Positions 7,414 to 16,076 of a stretch of DNA of 43,642 nt are shown piece by piece. The DNA comes from J089 sp964535735 (GTDB taxonomy: Bacteria; Fidelibacterota; Marinisomatia; Marinisomatales; J089). Below the pieces are notes generated by a model. It was not told the origin of the DNA, ran no database searches, and worked only from the letters and a program-made list of their open reading frames with translations. The stretch covers positions 1 through 43,642 of the forward strand of contig CAZHTM010000017.1 in NCBI GenBank assembly GCA_964535735.1, in the 5' to 3' direction. How positions within the stretch are numbered: position 1 is the first letter of the stretch; each line of letters starts with the position of its first letter. Made by a program: the position numbers and the translations under genes.

Positions 7414-9075
7414 TTAAGGCTCCTGAATGGTTATAGGTGGTAAAACCGTTTCCCAGTGGGCGCGAATAGAGACTGTATCCGGGTAGTCCCGGAAATACTC
7501 CGCGGCCTGCGGTGGATAGACCCGCCCGAAACTGTAAGTTTCGGATAAATCACGGTCACTGAATATGGATAATAAATAAGCACCTTCCGGAAGATCGTCC
7601 AGGTGAAAAGTAGATGGTGAATTTACAACCTTTCGGACGGATTTGCCGGAATTTTCCACAGAGGAAAGGGTGATACCTACGGGACTCGCGTTAGAACCAG
7701 TCACGGAACCGGAGAGGGACCCGTAGCCCACAGCAGGGCCGGTAGAAATGGAAATCAACAGTACCGAATCCTGAAATGTTGTAGAGTCCCGACCCATAAG
7801 TCCTGCACCGGGGCAGGTCAAAAAATACTCCGTATTGGGTTCCCAATCCTGAAACGGTTTGACCGTAATGACAAAGGGCGATTCCTGCTTTACCAGAGAT
7901 TCAAACAGGATTGAATCCTTGCGAGTGTAGAGCAGGGGAAGGTCAGCGGGCGATGTGATGGGTTCCAATGGTTTGGTAAACACCAGGCGCACGGTTGGCT
8001 CCGCATCGAGTTCCGGTCGAAAAGATAGAACCTTTCCCGGCGAAAAGAGGGTCACGGCCTGGGTATCGGCCTCTTCAGGCATGGTCATAGCCAGGATTTG
8101 GGTTTTTTCAGTTGACATACCAACGGGGAGAATTCGGACCGTATCGGGCAGGTTCGTTTCGAATAAAACAATTCGTAGACTATCCCGCGGGTCTGCTAGT
8201 CCAGGAATGGGATCTCCGCTGGGTGAAAAAACCCGTGGTAACGGACGGGGAGTTGTGTTGAACGATATCTCCGCCCAACCCCCTGGATAACGGATACCTT
8301 TTAGAGCGATCAGGGGCGGAGTTTCGCGGTGAAGGCGAATGTGATAAGGTCCAACGGTATCTGAATTAACCTGGATCGTGAGCAAATGAGGCAGACCGTA
8401 AGCGGTCATCCCCACATTCAACGGCACGCCGGTCCCTGATTTTTCCACAGCCAGAAGCCGGTAGGATCCGGGAGATAAGTATCCAAATTGGAATTGACCA
8501 TCTTCATCGCACCGGGCTACATAATCCGGAAATGTAAAAAACAGGGAGTCCTTTGGTTCAGTGACTCGCCAAAGATGGACGGAAGCCTCCGTCTTGGAGG
8601 TGATCTGACCGGTAATCATGCCTCGATCAATGGTGGGACCGGTACTGAAAGCGTATTGAATATCCTGCGCCAGGGCGACCTGGTGTTCATCCGTAATTTG
8701 TCGGGTCAGAGTGATGATATAGGTTTGATTCGGTCGCAGCGTATCGTGCAGAATCACTTCAAAGGCATCATCGTCATAGATAAGTGTTGGTAATTGGTTC
8801 GGGCGGGGAAAAATTTGGATTCCATTTGCAAGACTGGATTCCTGTAAATATTCGGAAAAAACAAATCGGAACCGAGTGTCCGTAACCTGTACCGATTCAT
8901 TGGGCGGTTGGGCGTCGAGCAGGACGGGGGGCGTGGTGTCTTTGGGGCCTCCGGGGGGCGACTGAACAGCGGCGCAGGTCCAAAAAACAACCGTAGATAG
9001 ACCCAAAAAACAATAGGTGATCCAAATACGGATCAAGGGCCGAACATGGGGTAAACGTGAACTATACAGGCTCAT
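7414..9075 (-). CDS. Ig-like (Big_5-type) domain envelope protein, probable lipoprotein
   Basis: The 553-residue protein begins with basic residues and a hydrophobic stretch ending FWTCAAV, then PPGGPKDTTPPVLL. This is the usual arrangement of FCB-group lipoproteins that carry an N-terminal Ig-like domain (about residues 45-145). The TC before the presumed lipidated cysteine is not a perfect lipobox. The rest looks beta-rich, with a carboxypeptidase-regulatory-like segment (DEDGQFQFGYLSPGSYRLLAVEK) near 190-215 and another near the end. It overlaps sfsA by four bases (ATGA) and runs straight into manC. It is likely anchored in the envelope; function unknown. Confidence 0.85.
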   Translation of the reverse strand: MSLYSSRLPHVRPLIRIWITYCFLGLSTVVFWTCAAVQSPPGGPKDTTPPVLLDAQPPNESVQVTDTRFRFVFSEYLQESSLANGIQIFPRPNQLPTLIYDDDAFEVILHDTLRPNQTYIITLTRQITDEHQVALAQDIQYAFSTGPTIDRGMITGQITSKTEASVHLWRVTEPKDSLFFTFPDYVARCDEDGQFQFGYLSPGSYRLLAVEKSGTGVPLNVGMTAYGLPHLLTIQVNSDTVGPYHIRLHRETPPLIALKGIRYPGGWAEISFNTTPRPLPRVFSPSGDPIPGLADPRDSLRIVLFETNLPDTVRILPVGMSTEKTQILAMTMPEEADTQAVTLFSPGKVLSFRPELDAEPTVRLVFTKPLEPITSPADLPLLYTRKDSILFESLVKQESPFVITVKPFQDWEPNTEYFLTCPGAGLMGRDSTTFQDSVLLISISTGPAVGYGSLSGSVTGSNASPVGITLSSVENSGKSVRKVVNSPSTFHLDDLPEGAYLLSIFSDRDLSETYSFGRVYPPQAAEYFRDYPDTVSIRAHWETVLPPITIQEP

Positions 9076-9791
9076 TCAGGGGGCAAATATACAGGAATTT
9101 TACGGGATAAGTGCATGCTCTCCGGTCTTACAATCGTGGTGAAACAATGTATCTCCACACCGGCTTCTGCGGCGTCTGCCAAAGCACGGGCAAATTGGGG
9201 ATCCCGATCCCACATGGGCCGGAATTCCTCAGCGTCCGTCCGTTGACAGATAAAGACGATACCTGCACCCCAGCCCTTCCTCCGGATTGACGCCAGGGTG
9301 AGAGCATGCTCCCGGCCGCGTTTTGTGACAGCATCCGGGAACCGGGCCACCCGGTTTTTAACGTAAGTGACTGATTTTACCTCCAGGTAATAGGGCGTTC
9401 CATCCGGGTCATGTAGTAAAAAGTCAAAACGGTGATGATGATAGGGAACTTCCGCGCGAATCAAAGTATGATGTTCAAATCCGGGTAAGGTTTTTGCTTC
9501 TAGCAATTCTCGGACAAACCGATTGGGTAAGGCAGAGACTAGACAAACCAACGGTCCATCCTCCCGTTCAGGCGATTCGGCCCGAACTAAAACCGCTGTG
9601 GCGGCGGTTTTACGACCGGGCTTTTGATCGAAGCGTATCCATACCTCCGCACCGGGAACCAGCAATTCCTTCAACCGCCCAGGATCGGGAAGATGACAGG
9701 CGATGTGCTGTCCATCCCGCGTAACATGAATGAGAAATCGATTGGGTCGATCAATAAACTGTGCCTGGTATAAGGGGCCCTCAAGGATCAT
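9072..9791 (-). CDS. sfsA: SfsA family nuclease-like protein
   Basis: This is the sugar fermentation stimulation protein family, with an OB-like N-terminus and a nuclease-like C-terminal domain. Seen here are FIDRPNRFLIHV, CHLPDPGRL, the strand-rich FDFLLHDPDGTPYYLEVKSVT and a later RGREHALTL. I chose the ATG at 9791 (239 residues) because family members begin just before the first strand. A TTG at 9845 with AGGA before it would add 18 residues and cannot be excluded. It is the first gene of a minus-strand run and is divergent from topA. The physiological substrate is uncertain. Confidence 0.9.
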   Translation of the reverse strand: MILEGPLYQAQFIDRPNRFLIHVTRDGQHIACHLPDPGRLKELLVPGAEVWIRFDQKPGRKTAATAVLVRAESPEREDGPLVCLVSALPNRFVRELLEAKTLPGFEHHTLIRAEVPYHHHRFDFLLHDPDGTPYYLEVKSVTYVKNRVARFPDAVTKRGREHALTLASIRRKGWGAGIVFICQRTDAEEFRPMWDRDPQFARALADAAEAGVEIHCFTTIVRPESMHLSRKIPVYLPPE

Positions 9792-9890
9792 GAAGAAATT
9801 TAGGGGTGGCGCTCTGTTTGTCCCCAACCTTTTGCGTCCTGGCAAACTTTTCCTGTCTTTCAGTGCTTTGGGGTTAAATTCCGGGTCATT

Positions 9891-12371
9891 ATGAGCGCAA
9901 AACCATTATTAATCGTTGAATCCCCGTCCAAGGCACGCACCATTGAAAAATACCTGGACAGGGGGTATGATGTACGGGCCTGTGTCGGCCATGTCAAAGA
10001 TTTGCCGAAGAAAGAATTTGGGATTGACATCGAGAATAATTTTAAATCTCAATGGCGTATTCTTCCGGATAAAAAATCTTTTTTCAGTGATTTGAAACGA
10101 TCTGCCAAGGAAGCCGGAAGCGTCTACATCGCCACCGACCCGGACCGGGAAGGAGAGGCTATTGCCGCCCACATTGCATCGGAAATTCCGGAGGTGGAAC
10201 CGCGACGGGTCCGGTTTATCGAAATTACGCCCCAGGCCATTCGAGACGCACTGAATTCGCCCTCTACCATCGATACCCACTTGGTTGAAGCCCAAATGGC
10301 CCGACGTCTCATTGATCGGATGGTGGGATATCAACTCAGTCCCAAGCTTTGGAGAACGTTGGGCAAAAGTATTGCCTGGGTGAAGGAAAGTCTTTCGGCG
10401 GGCCGGGTTCAGTCTTCGACCCTGCGATTGGTCGTAGAGCGCGATCGGGAGCGCATGCGTTTCCGGAAAGCCCGGTATTTTGATTTGGCGGCTGATTTGG
10501 TGAATGCCGAAAACAAAGCATTTAAAGCTTCTCTCATTCGTGTGGATGATGTCCGGGTGGCGGAAGGCAAGGATTTTGATTCCAAGACCGGAAAACTAAA
10601 GACCGATAAGGTAAAACTCCTGAATGCTGATGACGCCCAGAGCTTAAAGCAGGAGATCGAACCGGGACCCTGGGTGGTGGATGTCAAGGAAACTCAACCC
10701 AAATTAGTTCGGCCTAAGCCGCCCTATACCACCAGCACCTTACAACAGGACGCCGTACGAAAGTTCGGTTCATCTAAAAAAGTGATGCGCCTGGCGCAAA
10801 TGTTGTATGAAGCAGGATTTATTTCTTACATGCGGACCGATTCCACCACCTTATCGGCGGAAGCACTCTCCGGGGCCCGGTCTATTATCCAGGATCGCTT
10901 TGGGCAGGATTACCTTCCGGAGAAAGCGCTGCACTATAAGACTAAAGTAAAAAATGCCCAGGAAGCCCATGAAGCCATCCGTCCCGCCGGACGACAATTT
11001 GCGGATGTGGTTACCGTGTCCAAAGCGGTGGGAGCCGAGGCTGCCCGACTGTATGAAATGATTTGGAAGCGCACCATTGCCAGCCAGATGAATCCGGCGA
11101 AAAAACTGCAAACCCAGTTGGAAATTGTCTCCGGTCGCACTCGGTTTAAGGCCACTGGGGAAATTATTCAGTTTGATGGATTTCTTCGGGTCCTGGGTAG
11201 TTCCTCAGATTCCAAGGAATCCCAGCTTCCCAATGTGCAAAAGGGCGATATCTTGAATTGTGCAAAGCTGGAAGTTTTGTCCCATGAAACCAAACCTCCA
11301 GCCCGTTACACCGAAGCGTCGCTGGTTAAGGAAATGGAAAAGATCGGCATTGGCCGTCCGTCCACCTATGCCAGTACCATCGACAAATTGTTCGAAAAAG
11401 GTTATATCCAGAAACAACAGGGCGTGTTAATTCCATCCTACCATGGTATCGCGGTTACCCAATTGCTGGAGAACCATTTTGCGCCTATTATTGATTTTAA
11501 GTTTACCGCCCGTATGGAAACCTATTTGGATGAAATTGCCCAGGGAAAGAAGGGGTATATTCCCTTCCTGGAAGAATTTTGGCGCGGGGGTGAAGATCAA
11601 ACCGGTCTTGAAGAACTCCTGGAAAATTATCTGGATGTCAACAAGGCGTGTACTATCCCCATCACTACCGGTGAAAATGGAATTACATTAAATATTGGTC
11701 ACTACGGTCCTTACCTTTCTCAAGCAGATAAAACCAAGTCCGTACCCTTCAATTTACCCATGGGCGATCTGACTCCGGAAGTGGCTCAGGAATTGCTGGA
11801 TGCCACCGATGATGCCCCCTTGGGAAATCATCCTGAAACCGGAGAGCCAATTTATCTTAAATCCGGTCGCTATGGTCCCTACATTCAACTGGGGGACACA
11901 GATGTGCGAAAAAGTATTCCCAAGGACGTGAATCCGGAAGCGGTTGATCTGGAGTTAGCCATCAAATTATTATCGCTTCCACGGGAAGTGGGTCGTCATC
12001 CCGAAACAGGTGAAGTTATATTGGCGGATTATGGCCGCTACGGTCCCTATCTTCGGTGTGGAAACCAGAATGCCCGAATCCGTCCGCCTCAAACGCCCCT
12101 GGATATTCCCCTGGAAGAGGCGCTGAACCTCCTGTCGCGCCGAAAGAAATCCAGTGTGGTTCTCCGGGAGGTAGGTTCCCATCCGGAAAGCAAAGCTCTC
12201 TTGGTCATCAAAGACGGACCGTATGGTCCTTATGTTTCGGATGGATCCGTCAACGCCTCGCTCCCGAAAAATGAAAACCCGGAAACAATTTCCCTGGAGC
12301 GGTGTGTAGAATTAATAAATCAGAAAAAAGCGGCTCCTCCCAGGAAACGAAGAAAAGGAAAACGAAAATGA
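9891..12371 (+). CDS. topA: DNA topoisomerase I
   Basis: The type IA topoisomerase relaxes negative supercoils by cutting one strand through a tyrosine. The TOPRIM domain starts LLIVESPSKARTIEKYL and has TDPDREGEAIA. The catalytic tyrosine is Tyr313 in ISYMRTDST. The 826-residue protein ends not in zinc fingers but in about four Gly/Tyr-rich repeats (SGRYGPYIQLG, YGRYGPYLRCG, DGPYGPYVSDG) and a lysine/arginine tail. This C-terminal repeat type is seen in FCB bacteria and several other phyla. It opens the plus-strand block, and its stop overlaps the ccmH start (ATGA). Confidence 0.97.
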   Translation: MSAKPLLIVESPSKARTIEKYLDRGYDVRACVGHVKDLPKKEFGIDIENNFKSQWRILPDKKSFFSDLKRSAKEAGSVYIATDPDREGEAIAAHIASEIPEVEPRRVRFIEITPQAIRDALNSPSTIDTHLVEAQMARRLIDRMVGYQLSPKLWRTLGKSIAWVKESLSAGRVQSSTLRLVVERDRERMRFRKARYFDLAADLVNAENKAFKASLIRVDDVRVAEGKDFDSKTGKLKTDKVKLLNADDAQSLKQEIEPGPWVVDVKETQPKLVRPKPPYTTSTLQQDAVRKFGSSKKVMRLAQMLYEAGFISYMRTDSTTLSAEALSGARSIIQDRFGQDYLPEKALHYKTKVKNAQEAHEAIRPAGRQFADVVTVSKAVGAEAARLYEMIWKRTIASQMNPAKKLQTQLEIVSGRTRFKATGEIIQFDGFLRVLGSSSDSKESQLPNVQKGDILNCAKLEVLSHETKPPARYTEASLVKEMEKIGIGRPSTYASTIDKLFEKGYIQKQQGVLIPSYHGIAVTQLLENHFAPIIDFKFTARMETYLDEIAQGKKGYIPFLEEFWRGGEDQTGLEELLENYLDVNKACTIPITTGENGITLNIGHYGPYLSQADKTKSVPFNLPMGDLTPEVAQELLDATDDAPLGNHPETGEPIYLKSGRYGPYIQLGDTDVRKSIPKDVNPEAVDLELAIKLLSLPREVGRHPETGEVILADYGRYGPYLRCGNQNARIRPPQTPLDIPLEEALNLLSRRKKSSVVLREVGSHPESKALLVIKDGPYGPYVSDGSVNASLPKNENPETISLERCVELINQKKAAPPRKRRKGKRK

Positions 12372-12799
12372 GATACATCCTACCAGTCTTAATCCTTTTG
12401 TTGAATAGTTCCCTTTTTGCCTCCGATCCGGAAGCCACGATTATTGAATTGGAAAAGAGTTTAATGGCGCCCTGTTGCTGGAGCGGGACAGTGTACGATC
12501 ATGGTCATTCGGAGATGGAAAATAAAATCCGTCAGTTTGTCTATGAAGGTCGTAGCAAAGAGGAGATTAAGAATTATTTTGTGGGTATCTATGGGGAGCG
12601 CATCCTGGCTACACCGGTGGCCAGCGGCTTTAACCTTTTGGCCTGGATTACCCCTATCGTCATTGGTCTAATCGGGCTAGGTATCATATTTGTCTTTATC
12701 CGAACACCCAAAGAGACACCCGCAGAAGTGGCGCCACCGGAGGAAACAACGCCCTTCGATGATGAAATCGAGAAAGAATTAAAAGAATTCGACGCCTGA
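12368..12799 (+). CDS. ccmH: CcmH/NrfF-like cytochrome c maturation protein
   Basis: The 143-residue protein has a signal peptide (MRYILPVLILLLNSSLFAS), a periplasmic domain, one membrane helix (about residues 80-105) and an acidic tail. CcmH proteins reduce apocytochrome c cysteines before haem attachment. The helical domain with EMENKIRQFVYEGRSKEEIKNYF followed by YGERILATP matches the family. The usual LRCxxCQ redox motif is replaced by LMAPCCWSGTVYDH, with adjacent cysteines. The ATG overlaps the topA stop by four bases. No other cytochrome c maturation gene is in the window, so it appears split from its usual cluster. Confidence 0.85.
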   Translation: MRYILPVLILLLNSSLFASDPEATIIELEKSLMAPCCWSGTVYDHGHSEMENKIRQFVYEGRSKEEIKNYFVGIYGERILATPVASGFNLLAWITPIVIGLIGLGIIFVFIRTPKETPAEVAPPEETTPFDDEIEKELKEFDA

Positions 12800-12840
12800 T
12801 ACCTGGGGCGTACCGTTTAATTTAGCAGTTTAGAGGACTT

Positions 12841-14298
12841 ATGGATTTGCGTTCCATCGATAATATTGTTTCCCTGTGTAAACGTCGGGGATTTATTTTT
12901 CAAAGTTCCGAAATATATGGGGGTATGGCCTCCACTTGGGACTACGGTCCCCTTGGCGTGGAAATGAAGAAGAAGATCAAAGATCTCTGGTGGAAAAACA
13001 TGGTCACGGCCCGGGAAAATGTGGTAGGGATGGATGCGGCCATCTTTATGCTTCCGGAAGTGTGGGAGGCCAGCGGCCACGTGAAAAATTTCCACGATCC
13101 TTTGGTGGATAACCGACGGACGAAAAAACGATACCGCCTCGATCATTTATTGGCAGAACAAAAAGACGCAGTGCTGGATGCCTTGGCTGATCAATTATTG
13201 GACCGTGATCACGATTACAGGGACCGGGAATCGAGAATTCAGGCTCTGACCGCTGCTCTCTATGACCAAAGGAAAACCGGTGGAGAACACTTACAAAAAG
13301 CGGGTGTGTGTGATCCCCATTCCGGAGAGGTAGGGGACTGGACCAATCCTCGGCAATTTAATCTTATGTTCAAAACGGCCATTGGTCCCGTGGAAGATTC
13401 CGGTGAAATCACATATTTACGTCCGGAAACAGCCCAGGGGATTTTCGTTAATTTTTCCAACGTGCAGACCACGGCCCGGCAAAAGCTCCCCTTTGGTATT
13501 GCACAAATGGGGAAAGCGTTCCGGAATGAAATCACCACCGGAAATTTTCTGTTCCGCACCCGGGAGTTCGAACAAATGGAAATGGAGTTTTTCATCCATC
13601 CTGGTGAAAATGCCCGCTGGCTGGAGTATTGGTCCCAGGAACGACTCCAATGGTTTATTCAATTGGGCATTCGTGAAGAAAAACTTCGTTTGCGTCCCCA
13701 TGAGGCCGATGAATTGGCCCATTATTCCACCGCCTGTTATGATGTGGAATATCAATTTCCTTTTGGGTGGTCCGAACTGGAAGGTATTGCTGACCGGGGA
13801 ACGTATGATCTGGATCAGCATAATGCTCATGGTGCCAAAGCCCAGACCTATTTTGATCCGGGACAAAACGCACATATTGTTCCGGCGGTGATCGAAACGT
13901 CTGCCGGAGTCGATCGGGCCTTTCTCACCTGTTTGGTGGATGCGTATGCTGAAGAAGAAGTGCGGGGTGAAAAACGGGTGGTGTTGAAATTATCCCCTTC
14001 CGTGGCGCCCATCACGTGTGCAGTATTTCCGCTAGTCAGCAAAGGCGAACAAGCAGAAAAAGCTCAAGCGATTGTGAAGGACCTTAGACAGGAATTCAGC
14101 AGTTTTTACGATGCCGGCGGGTCCATTGGCAAACGCTATCGCCGTCAGGACGAGGCCGGTACACCCTTTGGTTTGACCGTGGATCATCAAACGCTTGAAG
14201 ACGGAACCATCACGCTTCGGGACCGGGACACCATGGATCAAATACGTATTCCTGCGGATCGGGCCCGGGAAGCGATTCGTTCCCGTCTCCCCATCTAA
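12841..14298 (+). CDS. glyS: Glycyl-tRNA synthetase (alpha2, class II)
   Basis: This charges tRNA-Gly. The 485-residue protein is the homodimeric form. It has the N-terminal SLCKRRGFIFQSSEIYGG, the LRPETAQGIFVNF segment, motif 2 FRNEITTGNFLFRTREFEQM, and motif 3 with GVDRAFL. A C-terminal anticodon-binding domain starts near residue 385 (VAPITCAVFPLVSKGE). A roughly 80-residue insertion (about 95-175) holds a charged helical stretch. It lies about 40 bases after ccmH and 18 before the BaxI gene. The symbol follows common use for this form; some databases use glyQS. Confidence 0.96.
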   Translation: MDLRSIDNIVSLCKRRGFIFQSSEIYGGMASTWDYGPLGVEMKKKIKDLWWKNMVTARENVVGMDAAIFMLPEVWEASGHVKNFHDPLVDNRRTKKRYRLDHLLAEQKDAVLDALADQLLDRDHDYRDRESRIQALTAALYDQRKTGGEHLQKAGVCDPHSGEVGDWTNPRQFNLMFKTAIGPVEDSGEITYLRPETAQGIFVNFSNVQTTARQKLPFGIAQMGKAFRNEITTGNFLFRTREFEQMEMEFFIHPGENARWLEYWSQERLQWFIQLGIREEKLRLRPHEADELAHYSTACYDVEYQFPFGWSELEGIADRGTYDLDQHNAHGAKAQTYFDPGQNAHIVPAVIETSAGVDRAFLTCLVDAYAEEEVRGEKRVVLKLSPSVAPITCAVFPLVSKGEQAEKAQAIVKDLRQEFSSFYDAGGSIGKRYRRQDEAGTPFGLTVDHQTLEDGTITLRDRDTMDQIRIPADRAREAIRSRLPI

Positions 14299-14316
14299 AG
14301 ATAGAGGAGTTGTCGC

Positions 14317-15069
14317 ATGAATGGACATCTTAGCTTTCGTTCTGGAAATCCGACCTTAAGGATGGATACATTTATCCGTGCCGGAGCGGTTCCTAGTGAT
14401 TCTGCCATGACCATCTCCGGAACGGTCAACAAAACCGCCCTATCCCTGTTGCTTCTCATGACCACTGCTGTCTTCACCTGGAATCTTCCGGTGGGGGATC
14501 CCCGGGTTGGAGGTTTTATGATGGTAGGCGTAGTTGGCGGTTTGATTGCGGCCCTGGTCACCATATTTAAAAAGCACTTGGCCTATATCACGGTCCCGAT
14601 TTACGCGTTGCTGGAAGGCCTGGCGCTGGGTGGCATTTCGCGGATGTTCGAAGCGCAATATCCCGGCATTGTGAATCAGGCCGTATTTTTAACGTTCGGT
14701 ACTCTTGGAGCTTTACTTCTGGCCTATAAATCGGGTCTTATCAAACCCACCGAAAATTTTAAGCTGGGCATTTTCGCCGCTACGGGAGGAATTGCCTTTG
14801 TGTATTTGATCAGTTTTGTTCTGGGCATCTTCGGTGTAGGTATTCCTGTCATCCATAGCAATTCCGGTTTCGGAATCTTGTTCAGTTTGATTGTGGTGGT
14901 CATTGCCGCGTTAAATCTGGTTTTGGATTTCGACTTCATTGAGCAAGGTGCAGAAATGGGAGTCCCGAAATACATGGAATGGTATGGCGCGTTCGGACTC
15001 CTGGTGACCTTAATCTGGCTTTACCTGGAACTCCTGCGTCTCTTGTCAAAACTCCAATCTCGTCGTTGA
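14317..15069 (+). CDS. Bax inhibitor-1/YccA-like membrane protein
   Basis: The 250-residue protein has about 45 soluble N-terminal residues (with GNPTLRMDTF) followed by seven hydrophobic helices. It matches the bacterial Bax inhibitor-1-related family with the longer N-terminus (PF12811-like). Family-typical pieces are the TALSLLLLMTTAVFTW first helix, a conserved LNLVLDFDFIEQGAEMG acidic segment near residue 205, and a last helix WLYLELLRLLSKL. These are inner-membrane proteins, with calcium-leak or stress roles known only in relatives. GAGGAG lies eight bases upstream. Its stop overlaps the next ATG by one base (TGATG). Confidence 0.9.
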   Translation: MNGHLSFRSGNPTLRMDTFIRAGAVPSDSAMTISGTVNKTALSLLLLMTTAVFTWNLPVGDPRVGGFMMVGVVGGLIAALVTIFKKHLAYITVPIYALLEGLALGGISRMFEAQYPGIVNQAVFLTFGTLGALLLAYKSGLIKPTENFKLGIFAATGGIAFVYLISFVLGIFGVGIPVIHSNSGFGILFSLIVVVIAALNLVLDFDFIEQGAEMGVPKYMEWYGAFGLLVTLIWLYLELLRLLSKLQSRR

Positions 15070-16076
15070 TGACGAAAAGGCCTTTCATGTTGAATAGGAT
15101 TCGTTGGTTTATTTTATTGGGGGGTGTAATCCTGATGAGTATATCCTGTGAACAATCTTCTCCAAAAGAGCATCCGTTTGGTTTAGTGATTCATGGAGGC
15201 GCGGGGACGATTCTCCGTGACCATATGACACCTGAAATGGAAGCCCAATATCGGTCCAAACTCCAGGAAGCGCTGGACACAGGGTATTCGATTCTGGAGC
15301 GTGGAGGAACCAGTCTGGATGCGGTGGTGGCGACCATAACCGTTTTGGAAGATTCGCCCCTCTTCAACGCTGGAAAAGGCGCCGTGTTTACGCATGATGC
15401 CGGTCATGAATTGGATGCCTCGCTCATGGAAGGGAAAACGCGGGAGGCCGGGGCTGTGGCGGGGACCAAACATGTGAAAAACCCTATTCTTCTTGCCCGG
15501 AAGATATTGGAGGAGTCGCCCCATGTGATTTTATCCGGTGACGGCGCTGATGATTTTGCCCGATCATTGGGCCTGGAAATGGTGGATCAGTCCTATTATG
15601 ACACACCCCGTCGGCGCAAAGCGTTAGATCGGATGCTGGAAAAAGCAAAGCAAGATAAATACGGTACCGTGGGAGCGGTAGCCTTGGATAAAGATGGTAA
15701 CCTGGCGGCTGGAACATCTACCGGAGGAATGACCAACAAACATTTTGGTCGGATTGGCGACTCGCCTATCATCGGCGCGGGGACCTACGCCGATAATCGA
15801 ACCTGTGGTGTGAGTTGTACGGGTCACGGAGAATATTTTATACGGGCTGCGGTGGCGTATGATGTGTCCGCCCGGATGGCGTACTTAGGTGAGTCCGTCG
15901 AACAAGCGGCAGAAACGATTATTCATGGAACCTTAAAAGAATTCGGAGGCAGTGGGGGATTGATTGCCCTGGACCGGGAAGGACATGTGGCTATGCCTTT
16001 CAATACACCAGGTATGTATCGGGGCTATCGCCTTAGCAACGGCCAAGCGGCGGTAAAAATATATGCGGATGAATAG
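15069..16076 (+). CDS. Isoaspartyl peptidase/L-asparaginase (Ntn hydrolase), exported
   Basis: The enzyme family cleaves isoaspartyl dipeptides and asparagine and matures by self-cleavage. The pieces GLVIHGGAGT, NAGKGAVFT and ELDASLMEG are in the alpha part. The autocatalytic GTVGAVAL places the nucleophile at Thr200, and GNLAAGTSTGG and GAGTYAD follow. A hydrophobic leader ending ILMSISCEQSS suggests a lipoprotein or secreted protein. I use the ATG at 15069, which overlaps the upstream stop (TGATG). An ATG at 15087 preceded by AAAAGG is a good alternative. It overlaps the gamma-glutamyltransferase gene at its end. Confidence 0.93.
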   Translation: MTKRPFMLNRIRWFILLGGVILMSISCEQSSPKEHPFGLVIHGGAGTILRDHMTPEMEAQYRSKLQEALDTGYSILERGGTSLDAVVATITVLEDSPLFNAGKGAVFTHDAGHELDASLMEGKTREAGAVAGTKHVKNPILLARKILEESPHVILSGDGADDFARSLGLEMVDQSYYDTPRRRKALDRMLEKAKQDKYGTVGAVALDKDGNLAAGTSTGGMTNKHFGRIGDSPIIGAGTYADNRTCGVSCTGHGEYFIRAAVAYDVSARMAYLGESVEQAAETIIHGTLKEFGGSGGLIALDREGHVAMPFNTPGMYRGYRLSNGQAAVKIYADE

